Of a stretch of 63,178 nucleotides of DNA, positions 42,266-51,060 are shown one piece after another. The number at the start of each line of letters is the position of its first letter. The first letter of the stretch is position 1. Made by a program: the position numbers and the translations under genes. Source of the stretch: Planctomycetota bacterium (GTDB lineage Bacteria; Planctomycetota; PLA2; JAEUHO01); NCBI GenBank assembly GCA_030066775.1, contig JASJAY010000004.1, positions 1 through 63,178 of the forward strand, read 5' to 3'. The notes under the pieces were generated by a model, which saw only the letters and a list, made by a program, of their open reading frames with translations, was not told the DNA's origin and ran no database searches.

Positions 42266-43378
42266 ATGCGTCACATCCTGTTCAGCCTCCCGATCCTCCT
42301 CGTGCTGGCCGCCTGTGGCGGCTCGGGCGGCGGCGCGGACGCTTCGCTCGACGACGCCCCGGCCATCGATGCGATCGACGCGGAGCGGATCGCCGCCGAG
42401 GAGCTGGCCCTGATCCTCGATCTCGTGCGCGGGCTGGAGATGGGCGACGCGATGGACCTCGCGGACGAGATCGTCTTCGACATCGTGCGCATCGATCCGG
42501 CCGATCCCCTGGGCGAGACCGACGACTCGATCTTCCCCGATCCCCTCACCTTCGACGGGTTCGGCGATGGGGAGCGCAAGGACGGGCTGCCGGCCGGTGC
42601 ACCGCCGAGCGGTTGGGGCACGGGTGGCCTGACGAGCTCGAATGCGACGGTCACGAAGGATGCCGAGACCGGTACCGTGACCAAGACCTGGTCCTGGACG
42701 ACCACGGATCGCGATGGGGCAGAGACACGCCACACGCGTCGCGAATCGGACGGGCCCGCCGGGCGCACGAGCTCTCACACGACGACCCACAGCCAGGGCG
42801 GGATCGAGGTGACCGAGCGGCGCGCGAAGCGTCCCAATGGGACGCTCGTGCACGAAGAGTGGGTATCGGTGCCGCACGCGGGAACGGGTTCGTATCGGAG
42901 CTGGAGTCGCTCGCCCGATGGAACGGTGCTGTACCTCGGCGCGCCGATCGTGGACCACGTCGTTCAGAGCGAGGGCTTTCATGCCCGTACCCCGCGCAAT
43001 GGCCCCTTCGGAGAGGCGCCTCCGCTTTGGCTCCAAGACAACCCCGGGGACGACGGCACGGTGTGGTGGCAGCAAGCGCTCGCCGACTGGGTCTGGCGCC
43101 AGCACCGCCTGGGCCGCCACTCGCCCAGAGGCACCGACGGGCGCCCCGTGCACTCCAACCCCGAGGATCCCGACTACGACGGCGGCCTGCCGACCGGTCC
43201 GACCGTGTGGGACTACGTCGCGAGTGGCGACCTGGTGGTGAACCCGGACCCGACCAACCCGACGTTGGCAAGCCACCCGCCCAGCGGTCGAGCTGCGGAG
43301 ATCCTCAGGGACATCCTCCGCGGCTACGGGCAGGGCGCGACGCCAGGTGGTGCGCCCGGCGGCGGCGGCGGGCGCTAG
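42266..43378 (+). CDS. Lipoprotein of unknown function
   Basis: 370 residues. Lipobox LVLAAC followed by GGSGGG (Cys about residue 17). An acidic helical region (about 24-75) is followed by a Thr/Ser-rich beta-type stretch with repeats of the NATVTKDAETGTVTKTWSW kind, then a Trp/Pro-rich part (WWQQALADWVWRQHRLG) and a Gly-rich tail. Not recognised. Confidence 0.72.
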   Translation: MRHILFSLPILLVLAACGGSGGGADASLDDAPAIDAIDAERIAAEELALILDLVRGLEMGDAMDLADEIVFDIVRIDPADPLGETDDSIFPDPLTFDGFGDGERKDGLPAGAPPSGWGTGGLTSSNATVTKDAETGTVTKTWSWTTTDRDGAETRHTRRESDGPAGRTSSHTTTHSQGGIEVTERRAKRPNGTLVHEEWVSVPHAGTGSYRSWSRSPDGTVLYLGAPIVDHVVQSEGFHARTPRNGPFGEAPPLWLQDNPGDDGTVWWQQALADWVWRQHRLGRHSPRGTDGRPVHSNPEDPDYDGGLPTGPTVWDYVASGDLVVNPDPTNPTLASHPPSGRAAEILRDILRGYGQGATPGGAPGGGGGR

Positions 43379-43403
43379 TCGGATTCAGCCGTCCCCAGTC
43401 GGT

Positions 43404-44357
43404 CTAATCGCCGGGATTGGTGAGCAGGCTCTCCTCGAGCCGCTTCAGCTCATCGATGCCGTGCACGACGACGTTCGGGTTCAAGCGCAGCACGTCCGGG
43501 TCGGTCGTCTTCCCCTCGTACTCGACGTGCGAGAGGATCAGGCGGATGCAGTTGAGTCGTGCGTACTTCTTGTCGTCGGACTTGACGATCCACCAGGGCG
43601 CGATCGTTCGGTTCGTCTCCGTGAGCATCTGGAACTTCTTCACCGTGTAGGCGTCCCAGAGCTGCTGGGCCAGCTCGTCCACCGGCGAGATCTTGTACTG
43701 CTTGAGGATGTCCGTCTTGCGCGAGTTGAAGCGCCTGAGCTGCTCCTCACGAGAGACCGAGAAGTAGAACTTGAAGAGCTGGATCTTCGACTTGACGAGC
43801 ATCTGCTCGAAGAGCGGCACGTCCTTCATGAAGCGCTTGTGCTCTTCGTCGGTGCAGAAGCCCATCACGGGCTCCACCATCGCGCGGTTGTACCAGCTGC
43901 GATCGAACAGGACGATCTCACCGGCCGCCGGCAGATGCGCGACGTAGCGCTGGAAGTACCACTGGGTCCGCTCGCGGTCGCTGGGCTTCTCCAGGGCGAC
44001 GATCCGCGCGCCGCGCGGGTTGAGCGGCTCCATGATGCGCTTGATCGTGCCGCCCTTGCCCGCAGCGTCGCGGCCCTCGAAGAGCAGGACGATGCGATCG
44101 CCGACCGCCCTGACGTGGTTCTGCCACTTGAGCAGCTCGACCTGCAGCAGCTTCAGCGCGTGCTCGTAGTCGAGCGTGCGCTGCCGCACCAGCACCGGCA
44201 CCCGCTTCTTGCGCTTCGGATCGTAGGGCCTGCGCTCGCCCGTCTGCGACGTGGGCTTGCCTCCCTTCCCCGTCTTGCGATGGGGGGGCTTGGCCTTGGG
44301 GGTGGGGTTCGCGTCGGCCGGACTGGCGGTGCCGGCATCACTCTTGTCGTTGCCCAT
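43404..44357 (-). CDS. ppk2: Polyphosphate kinase 2 (PPK2), second of a tandem pair
   Basis: 317 residues. Lys/Pro-rich N-terminal tail (about 1-50), then the PPK2 core: Walker A FEGRDAAGKGGTIKR, lid segment ALEKPSDRERTQWYFQRY, Walker B VLFDRSWYNRAMVEPVMGF, and FYFSVSREEQLRRF. One-domain length fits class I PPK2, which moves phosphate between polyphosphate and nucleoside diphosphates. It follows the other PPK2 by 12 nt in the same direction. Confidence 0.93.
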   Translation of the reverse strand: MGNDKSDAGTASPADANPTPKAKPPHRKTGKGGKPTSQTGERRPYDPKRKKRVPVLVRQRTLDYEHALKLLQVELLKWQNHVRAVGDRIVLLFEGRDAAGKGGTIKRIMEPLNPRGARIVALEKPSDRERTQWYFQRYVAHLPAAGEIVLFDRSWYNRAMVEPVMGFCTDEEHKRFMKDVPLFEQMLVKSKIQLFKFYFSVSREEQLRRFNSRKTDILKQYKISPVDELAQQLWDAYTVKKFQMLTETNRTIAPWWIVKSDDKKYARLNCIRLILSHVEYEGKTTDPDVLRLNPNVVVHGIDELKRLEESLLTNPGD

Positions 44358-44369
44358 CCGTGTCGTCCC

Positions 44370-45347
44370 CTAGCTCAAGAACCGGCCGTGCTTGCGGCGT
44401 TCGCGCTCCATCCGCCGGAACTCCTTGTCGCCGGGGATCACGATCTTCGGATCCAGGCTGAAGTCCAGCGTTCGGCTGCGCCCACGGTACTTCATCTGGC
44501 TCAGGATGAGCTTCATCGTGTTGAGCCGCGCCAAGTGCTTGTCGTCGGAGCGGATGACGAACCAGGGGTTGTGCTTGGTGTGCGTCTTCTTGAGCAGCTT
44601 GTACTTGGCCTCGGTGAACTCGTGCCAGAGCTCCTGGGCCTGGAGATCGACCTCGCTCAGCTTCCACTGCCGGAGCGGATCGTTCTTGCGTCGTTCGAAG
44701 CGGCGCTGCTGCTCCTTCTTCGAGACCGAGAAGTAGAGCTTGATCAGCGTGGTCTTCTTGTCGGCGATGAAGCTCTCTTCGTACTCGTTCACGCGCGACA
44801 TGAACTGGCGGTACTGCGCCTTGGTGCAGAAGCCCATCACCGGCTCGACCATCGCGCGGTTGTACCAGCTGCGGTCGAAGAGCGTGATCTCGCCCGCGTG
44901 GGGGAACTGCTCGATGTAGCGCTTCATGTGCAGCTCGGTGCGCTGGTGTTCGCTGGGCTTGCCGAGCGCGACGACGCGGTAGTGCTTCTCGTTCATGTAG
45001 CGCGCCACGCGCCGGATCGTGCCGCCCTTGCCCGAGGCGTCGCGGCCGTCGAAGAGGATGATCAGCTTGCGCCCCGTCTGCTCCAGGTGGAACTGCAGCC
45101 GGATGAGCTCGGCCTGGTAGGGCTTCAGCTGCTCGGACAGCACGAACTTGTCGAGCGCCGCGTCGACGATCCGCTTGCGGTCCTTGCTCTTCAGCGCCTT
45201 TCTCAGGCGGTCCACGTAGCCGGGGCCGTACTTGGGGTAGATCTCGGCGGCGCGGCGGGTCGCGACGCGCCGGATGCGATTCGCCGTGCTCTGGCTGGCA
45301 CGGCGCCGCTTCGGCTTGCTGTTCTTCAGCTTCTCGGTCTTCACCAT
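44370..45347 (-). CDS. ppk2: Polyphosphate kinase 2 (PPK2), first of a tandem pair
   Basis: 325 residues. Basic N-terminus (KLKNSKPKRRRASQS), then Walker A FDGRDASGKGGTIRR, ALGKPSEHQRTELHMKRY, Walker B TLFDRSWYNRAMVEPVMGF and LYFSVSKKEQQRRF. It is clearly homologous to its neighbour but well diverged, so the duplication is old or the two were acquired separately. Different nucleotide or direction preference is likely but cannot be read here. Confidence 0.93.
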   Translation of the reverse strand: MVKTEKLKNSKPKRRRASQSTANRIRRVATRRAAEIYPKYGPGYVDRLRKALKSKDRKRIVDAALDKFVLSEQLKPYQAELIRLQFHLEQTGRKLIILFDGRDASGKGGTIRRVARYMNEKHYRVVALGKPSEHQRTELHMKRYIEQFPHAGEITLFDRSWYNRAMVEPVMGFCTKAQYRQFMSRVNEYEESFIADKKTTLIKLYFSVSKKEQQRRFERRKNDPLRQWKLSEVDLQAQELWHEFTEAKYKLLKKTHTKHNPWFVIRSDDKHLARLNTMKLILSQMKYRGRSRTLDFSLDPKIVIPGDKEFRRMERERRKHGRFLS

Positions 45348-45432
45348 CTGGCCTTCGTTCCTCCCTGCGATCCGGCTTTTCTCCCGGATCCCGTCACGCG
45401 GCGCAAGGTGCGTGCCGCGCCAACTTGCTCGC

Positions 45433-45536
45433 CTGGTACCGGGTGAAACTGCTGCAAGTTTGCGCTCTCGCGGCGGTTCGGCGGCGCGCGGGCGCTGCTT
45501 CTCCCGCCAACTTGCAGCAGTTTCACCCGGTACCAG
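45433..45536. repeat. Perfect 28-bp inverted repeat (possible mobile or REP-like element)
   Basis: Arms at 45433-45460 and 45509-45536 are exact reverse complements; the left arm begins CTGGTACCGGG and ends GCTGCAAGTT. A 48-nt GC-rich spacer separates them. Beyond each arm the sequence CCAAC recurs 6-8 nt outside the GGTACC end, and AACTTGC/GCAAGTT recurs a third time at 45422-45428, so the unit may be a 40-45-nt repeat present twice head to head. It lies between two minus-strand genes, after the UnbV gene stop and before ppk2. No open frame is convincing. Confidence 0.85.
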
Positions 45537-45583
45537 CGCTGCGCGTTGGGGATGGTTGCGCAGGAGTGGGGATGAGGCCCCAG

Positions 45584-47434
45584 TCAGCGCGCGATGGCCT
45601 CGGGGACGGGCTTGCTGCCCTCGCGCGCGAGGAGGAAGCGGTCGACGGGCAGCCCCTCGTGGACGTCGACGGTGCCCTTGCGCCCGCTCCAGCGGATCTC
45701 GATCCGGTCCACGACCGTCGCCTTGCCGAGTCCGAAGACCAGCCGCGTGTCGTCCTGATGGCCGACGTGGCCGCGGCCGGCCGTGATCTCGCGCAGCTGG
45801 GTGATCCCGCCGGCGGTCACGAGCACCCGGGTGCCGACCGCCATCCGGTTCGTGCCGGGGCCGCCCTCGAGCCGGAGCGAGAGGAAGTGGTTGCCGCTCC
45901 GGTCCGCCACGTCGTTGCGGAACAGCGCCACCCGGTGGGGGATGGTGTCCTTGCGCGAGGGGTAGGGCATGTTCCCGGCGAGCACGTCGAGGTCGCCGTC
46001 ACGGTCGTAGTCCGAGAGCGAGATCTGGGTGCTGTCCGGCCACGTCAGCCCGATCGCCTCGGTGACCCGCTCGAACGCGCCCGTCTCCCGGTTTCGCCGA
46101 AAGACCTCGAGCACGTTGTGGTCGGGGTAGACGCACGAGGAGATCAACAGCTCCTGCCAGCCGTCGTTGTCGAGATCGGCGAAGGCCGTGCAGATGTCGC
46201 CCTGGTTCCAGCTCTCGCGCGAGTGCACGCGATCCAGGGTCTGTGTGCGCTCGAACGCGTAGCCGCCCTCCTTGCCGGTGTTCGTGAGGATGCACGTGAC
46301 GTCCGAGCTCGAGCCGGCCCACGCGTGCGTGTACTCGCTGACGACGCAGTCGAGGTCGCCGTCGTTGTCGAAGTCCGCGAAGGTCGCATCGAAGCTGTTG
46401 CCGTTGCTCCGGAACGGGAGCTCCGCCTTGCGGCCCTTGGGGTGGAACTGCTCGGGATACGTGCCGCTCTCGTCCTCGTCACCGTCGAAGTGCGTGGTCT
46501 CGCCGATCTCGACGAAGCGCTTGCCGTCGTTGCGCCAGTGCAGGTTCCACTGGCGGCCGTAAGACATGGTGAAGAGGTCGATGTCGCCGTCGTTGTCCCA
46601 GTCGGCGGCGGCCGTTCCGTACGTCGGCTTGTGGGCGCCACGACCGATCAGCGCGCGGGTCTCCGGGCGCACGCGGCGTTCCTTCCGATCGGCCTCCGGC
46701 AGGGCGTGCAGGATGCCGTCGGCGAGCATCAGGCCGCGCTCTTCGGTGACGTCGTCGAAGCGGCCGTCGCCCAGACCGCGGTACAGGCGGTCCGGATACG
46801 CGGAGAAGAGCTGGAGGTCGCCGCCCCAGTAGCGGTACCAGGCGCCGAGGAAGAGATCGAGGCGCCCGTCGCGATCCACGTCGGCGAACGTCGCGCCGCA
46901 AACCGTGGCGGGATGCTGGTTGGGACCGTCCGGGGCGGCGGCGGTCTCAGGCCCCGCCTGGTCCAAGGGCGTGAACCGGCCCTTGCCGTCGTTCAAGAGC
47001 ACGAAGGCCGCCGTCTCCACGACCTGGCCCGGGTCCTGCGTGGCGTAGCCGCTCGCGAAGAGGTCGAGGTCGCCGTCGTTGTCCACGTCGCCCGCGATGA
47101 CGAGCTGGTACGCACGGCCGCAGTGCAGCCCGCTCGCCTTCGTGACGTCCACGAACCGGCGGCCCTCGCCCTTCGCGCCTGGACGCGAGGCGTACAGGAA
47201 GAACTGCTGCGTGCGCGCCAGGTGCCCGATGGGCTGGTCGCTGGGCTGCATCACGAGCACGTCCGGCCAGCCGTCCCCGGTGAAGTCCATCAGCTTCGTG
47301 CGCTTCGCGCTCACGCCCTCGAGACCGGCGGCGGCCGCGACGTCCGTGAACCAGGGCGTCTCGTCCTCGCCGCGGGCCGGGGCCGCGGGCAGGAGGGCGA
47401 GCACCAGGACGAGCAGCAGCAGGGGACGGCGCAT
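45584..47434 (-). CDS. Exported FG-GAP/VCBS repeat protein with ASPIC/UnbV C-terminus
   Basis: 616 residues with a Sec signal (about 1-22, ARG-E). At least six Ca-binding FG-GAP/VCBS blades: DVDNDGDLDLF, DVDRDGRLDLF, DWDNDGDIDLF, DFDNDGDLDCV, DLDNDGWQELL and DYDRDGDLDVL, giving an integrin-like beta-propeller. The C-terminal RMAVGTRVLVTAGG ... REITAGRGHVGHQDD is the ASPIC/UnbV domain. Extracytoplasmic, ligand unknown. The frame extends upstream, but only the ATG at 47434 gives a signal peptide. Confidence 0.92.
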   Translation of the reverse strand: MRRPLLLLVLVLALLPAAPARGEDETPWFTDVAAAAGLEGVSAKRTKLMDFTGDGWPDVLVMQPSDQPIGHLARTQQFFLYASRPGAKGEGRRFVDVTKASGLHCGRAYQLVIAGDVDNDGDLDLFASGYATQDPGQVVETAAFVLLNDGKGRFTPLDQAGPETAAAPDGPNQHPATVCGATFADVDRDGRLDLFLGAWYRYWGGDLQLFSAYPDRLYRGLGDGRFDDVTEERGLMLADGILHALPEADRKERRVRPETRALIGRGAHKPTYGTAAADWDNDGDIDLFTMSYGRQWNLHWRNDGKRFVEIGETTHFDGDEDESGTYPEQFHPKGRKAELPFRSNGNSFDATFADFDNDGDLDCVVSEYTHAWAGSSSDVTCILTNTGKEGGYAFERTQTLDRVHSRESWNQGDICTAFADLDNDGWQELLISSCVYPDHNVLEVFRRNRETGAFERVTEAIGLTWPDSTQISLSDYDRDGDLDVLAGNMPYPSRKDTIPHRVALFRNDVADRSGNHFLSLRLEGGPGTNRMAVGTRVLVTAGGITQLREITAGRGHVGHQDDTRLVFGLGKATVVDRIEIRWSGRKGTVDVHEGLPVDRFLLAREGSKPVPEAIAR

Positions 47435-47507
47435 CGGCGCATTGAACCAGATGCGCTGGTGGAGCGGGCGATCTCCGGCTGCGACGCGTCGCGGGTATGC
47501 TCGGCGC

Positions 47508-48260
47508 GTGCGCTTCGAGCTGCCGTTGGCCGTGCTGCTGGTTGTCGGCGCCGTCGTCGCCCTCGTGGCCATGGGCATCGAGCCGCCGCGCGCCGACGCG
47601 CCCACCGCTGCGAGCGCCCTTCCTGCGCCCTCCCCGGAGGTAGGCCCGTCGCCGACCGCGCGACGCGTCGCGCTCGTCGAGCGGCTGCTGCGCCTGGGAT
47701 CGCCAAGCGAGCGCACCCAGGCCGCCACCCTGCTCGCGACCCTGCCCCTGAGCGAGGCCGAGCTGCTCCCGCTCGCGCTACGGCTCTTGAGCGATCCCCT
47801 CCCCGGGGTGCGCCGGGACGCCGCCCGCGCGCTGCTGATCGTCGACCGGCTCTCGACGGAGGGCGTCGCGCACCTCGCCCTGCTGCTCGAGGATCCCGAC
47901 GAAGCGGTGCGCAGCCTCGCGGCCATGGGGCTCGCTCGCAAGGAGGCGCGTGGGCACACGCAGGTCGTCGACGCGTTGCTGTTCGCCACGCGCGATCCCG
48001 TGCAGGACGTGCGTTGGGTCGTGCTCGAGTCGCTGGCGACGCACTACACGAGTCGCCCGGCGGCGATCCTGGAAGCCTGGGTGGCCGGCCTCCTCGATCC
48101 CTGCGACGACGTGAAGTCGATCGCGGCGAACTGCCTCGAGGGCATCGGGCCCGCCGCGCGGTCCGCCGCCGAGGCGCTCGAGGACGCGATGCTCCGGACC
48201 CGGGACCCGTGGCTCGAGTGGGAGATCAGCGACGCGCTGAATGCTGCGCTGGGCCGCTGA
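47508..48260 (+). CDS. Membrane-anchored HEAT-repeat protein (small)
   Basis: 250 residues from GTG. N-terminal anchor (about 4-22, LPLAVLLVVGAVVALVAMG), a Pro/Ala linker, then helical repeats (for example PLPGVRRDAARALLIVDRL, PDEAVRSLAAMGLARKEA, PVQDVRWVVLESLA). Divergent from the UnbV gene across 73 nt. The longer upstream frame is antisense to that gene and was rejected. Confidence 0.72.
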   Translation: MRFELPLAVLLVVGAVVALVAMGIEPPRADAPTAASALPAPSPEVGPSPTARRVALVERLLRLGSPSERTQAATLLATLPLSEAELLPLALRLLSDPLPGVRRDAARALLIVDRLSTEGVAHLALLLEDPDEAVRSLAAMGLARKEARGHTQVVDALLFATRDPVQDVRWVVLESLATHYTSRPAAILEAWVAGLLDPCDDVKSIAANCLEGIGPAARSAAEALEDAMLRTRDPWLEWEISDALNAALGR

Positions 48261-48269
48261 CCCCCTTGC

Positions 48270-50915
48270 TTACGTGCGGTAGTCGAGCGCCACGCGTGCC
48301 GCCGCCAGTCGCGCCACCGGGACGCGGAACGGCGAGCAGGACACGTAGTCCAGGCCCAGCCCGTGGCAGAACGCGATGCTCTTCGGATCGCCCCCGTGCT
48401 CGCCGCAGATGCCGATCTTCAGCTTCGGCTTGACGGTGCGGCCGCGCTCGACGCCCATGCGCACCAGCTGCCCGACGCCCTCTTGGTCCATGACCTGGAA
48501 GGGGTCGTCCGCGACGATGCCCTCGTCGAGGTAGTGCGGGAGGAACGAGCCGATGTCGTCGCGGCTGAAGCCGTACGTCATCTGCGTGAGGTCGTTCGTG
48601 CCGAACGAGAAGAAGTCGGCCTCGGCGCCGATCTTGTCCGCCGTGAGGGCGGCGCGGGGCACCTCGATCATCGTGCCGAACACGACGCCCATCCGCAGGC
48701 CCTTCTTCTTGAGGACCTCCTTGGCGACGGCGACCAGGCGATCGCGCAGGCTCGTGTACTCCGCGAGCGTCCCGACGAGCGGGATCATGACCTCGGGCCG
48801 CGGCCGCAGGCCGCTCTTGCGCAACGAGGCCGCGGCCTCGTAGATCGCCTTGACCTGCATCTCGTAGATCTCGGGATACGAGATCCCCAAGCGGCAGCCG
48901 CGGTGGCCCAGCATCGGGTTCATCTCGTGCAGGCGCTCCGCGCGGTCGCGCACCTCGGCCTCGGACTTGCCGAGGTCCTTGGCGACGGCCGCGACGGCAG
49001 CCGGCTCGTGCGGCAGGAACTCGTGCAGCGGCGGATCGAGCAGGCGGATCGTCACCGGCAGCCCGTCCATCACCTTGAGGATGCCGCGGAAGTCCTTGCG
49101 CTGGAACGGCAGCAGCTTCTTGAGGGCCTTGCGACGCATGGCCTCGTTGTCGGCCAGGATCACCTCGCGCATCGGCGTGATGCGCTCGTCGCCGAAGAAC
49201 ATGTGCTCCGTACGGCAGAGACCGATGCCCTGCGCGCCGAAGGCGAGGGCCGTCTTCGCGTCCTCGGGGGTGTCGGCGTTCGCGCGCACGCCGAGGCGGC
49301 GCAGGCCGTCGGCCCACCGGAGCAACGTCTCGAACTCGGGCCCCGGCTTCGAGGGCATGGTCCGGACCTCGCCCAGCATCACCTCGCCGCTCGTCCCGTC
49401 GAGGGAGATCGTGTCCCCCGTGTAGAGCGTGTGCGGCCCGAGGCGAACGGAGGCCGTCCTGTAGTCGATGCGCACGCCGCTCGCGCCCGCAACGCAGCAC
49501 TTGCCCATCCCGCGCGCGACCACGGCTGCGTGGGAGGTCATCCCGCCCGTGGCCGTGAGCACGCCCTCTGCCGCGTGCATGCCGCCCACGTCCTCGGGGC
49601 TCGTCTCGTTGCGGACGAGGATCACCTTCTCGCCGGCGGCTGCGCGCTCCTTGGCCTCGTCGGCCGTGAACACGATCTTGCCGGAGACGGCGCCGGGGCT
49701 CGCCGGCAGGCCGCGGGCGACCACGTCGCGGTTCGCCTTCGGGTCGAACTGGGGGTGCAGGAGCCGGTCCAGCTCGTCGGGCTCGATCCGCGCGACCGCC
49801 TCTTCGCGGCGGATGATGCGCTGGCGCACCATGTCGACGGCGGTCTTCACCGCCGCCTTGGCCGTGCGCTTGCCGACGCGGGTCTGCAGGACGTAGAGCA
49901 CCCCTTCCTCGATGGTGAACTCGATGTCCTGCATGTCCTTGTAGTGGCGCTCGAGCGTGCGCCGCACCTTCTCGAGCTGGCGGTAGACCTTGGGGTTCGC
50001 CTCCGCGAGCGTCGAGAGCTCCTTGGGCGTGCGGATGCCGGCGACCACGTCCTCGCCCTGGGCGTTCATCAGGTACTCGCCGTAGAACACGTCTTCGCCC
50101 GTGGAGGGGTCGCGCGTGAAGCAGACGCCGGTGCCCGAGGTGTCGCCGAGGTTGCCGTAGACCATCGCCTGCACGTTGACCGCCGTGCCCACGAGCCCGG
50201 TGATCCCGTGGATCTTGCGGTACTCGATGGCCCGGTTGCCGTGCCAGGAGGCGAAGACCGCGCCGATGGAGCGCTCCAGGTGCTCCGTGGGGTCTTCGGG
50301 GAAGGTGCGTCCGGTCTCGCGCTCGTAGACCTCGAGGTACTCCTTGACGACACCCTCGAGCGTGTCCGCGTCGAGGTCGACGTCATCGAAGACACGCAGG
50401 CGCGCCTTGGCGCGGTCGAGGATGTTCTCGAACGGTGCGAGCGAGACGCCTTCCACCACGTTCGCGAACATCTGGATGAACCGGCGGCGGGCGTCGAGCG
50501 CGAAGCGGCGATTGCCCGACAGCGTGGCGAGGCCTTCCATCGCGGCTTCGTTGAGCCCGAGGTTCAAGACCGTGTCCATCATGCCCGGCATCGAGACCGC
50601 GGCGCCGCTGCGCACCGAGACGAGCAGCGGCCGCTCCGCGTCGCCGAAGCCCTTGCCGGTCTCGTCCTCGAGCCGCCGGATGGCCCGCCGAACCGCCTCG
50701 CGCACGTCCTTGGGCAGGCGCCCCTTCGCGCGGTCGTACCGTCCGCAGACCGAGGTCTCGATCGTGAACCCCGGCGGCACGGGCAGCCCGATGCGGCACA
50801 TCTCGGCCAGGTTCGCGCCCTTGCCCCCGAGCCGTTCGCGGTTCGCGGCGCTGCCCTCTGCGCCCCCCGGACCGAAGTGCCATGCCAGTTTCGACTTCAC
50901 CTTCACCTTCGTCAT
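48270..50915 (-). CDS. ppdK: Pyruvate, phosphate dikinase
   Basis: 881 residues. Reversibly converts pyruvate, ATP and phosphate to phosphoenolpyruvate, AMP and pyrophosphate. N-terminal ATP-grasp domain (GGKGANLAEMCRIGLPVPPGF; RSGAAVSMPGMMDTVLN), central phosphohistidine domain with His462 in GGMTSHAAVVARGMGKCC, and C-terminal TIM barrel with GLCRTEHMFF and CGEHGGDP. This is PPDK rather than PEP synthase. It suggests pyrophosphate-dependent glycolysis or gluconeogenesis and fits the polyphosphate enzymes nearby. Confidence 0.97.
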   Translation of the reverse strand: MTKVKVKSKLAWHFGPGGAEGSAANRERLGGKGANLAEMCRIGLPVPPGFTIETSVCGRYDRAKGRLPKDVREAVRRAIRRLEDETGKGFGDAERPLLVSVRSGAAVSMPGMMDTVLNLGLNEAAMEGLATLSGNRRFALDARRRFIQMFANVVEGVSLAPFENILDRAKARLRVFDDVDLDADTLEGVVKEYLEVYERETGRTFPEDPTEHLERSIGAVFASWHGNRAIEYRKIHGITGLVGTAVNVQAMVYGNLGDTSGTGVCFTRDPSTGEDVFYGEYLMNAQGEDVVAGIRTPKELSTLAEANPKVYRQLEKVRRTLERHYKDMQDIEFTIEEGVLYVLQTRVGKRTAKAAVKTAVDMVRQRIIRREEAVARIEPDELDRLLHPQFDPKANRDVVARGLPASPGAVSGKIVFTADEAKERAAAGEKVILVRNETSPEDVGGMHAAEGVLTATGGMTSHAAVVARGMGKCCVAGASGVRIDYRTASVRLGPHTLYTGDTISLDGTSGEVMLGEVRTMPSKPGPEFETLLRWADGLRRLGVRANADTPEDAKTALAFGAQGIGLCRTEHMFFGDERITPMREVILADNEAMRRKALKKLLPFQRKDFRGILKVMDGLPVTIRLLDPPLHEFLPHEPAAVAAVAKDLGKSEAEVRDRAERLHEMNPMLGHRGCRLGISYPEIYEMQVKAIYEAAASLRKSGLRPRPEVMIPLVGTLAEYTSLRDRLVAVAKEVLKKKGLRMGVVFGTMIEVPRAALTADKIGAEADFFSFGTNDLTQMTYGFSRDDIGSFLPHYLDEGIVADDPFQVMDQEGVGQLVRMGVERGRTVKPKLKIGICGEHGGDPKSIAFCHGLGLDYVSCSPFRVPVARLAAARVALDYRT

Positions 50916-51060
50916 GGGGGCCCCTATACCCGCGGCTGCCCCGCTTTCCTCATCTGGAGTCGAGACTCTCTACGGAACGGCAACACGGGGGGGCGCGTGG
51001 TGGCCCGCGATGTGCTATATCGCTGGGCTCGCGGCTCTCAGGAGGAGGCAGACCGGCACC

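Noticed and set aside
51016..51021. -10-like TATATC before pilB
   Set aside because: No acceptable -35 at 16-18 nt upstream; too weak to annotate as a promoter.
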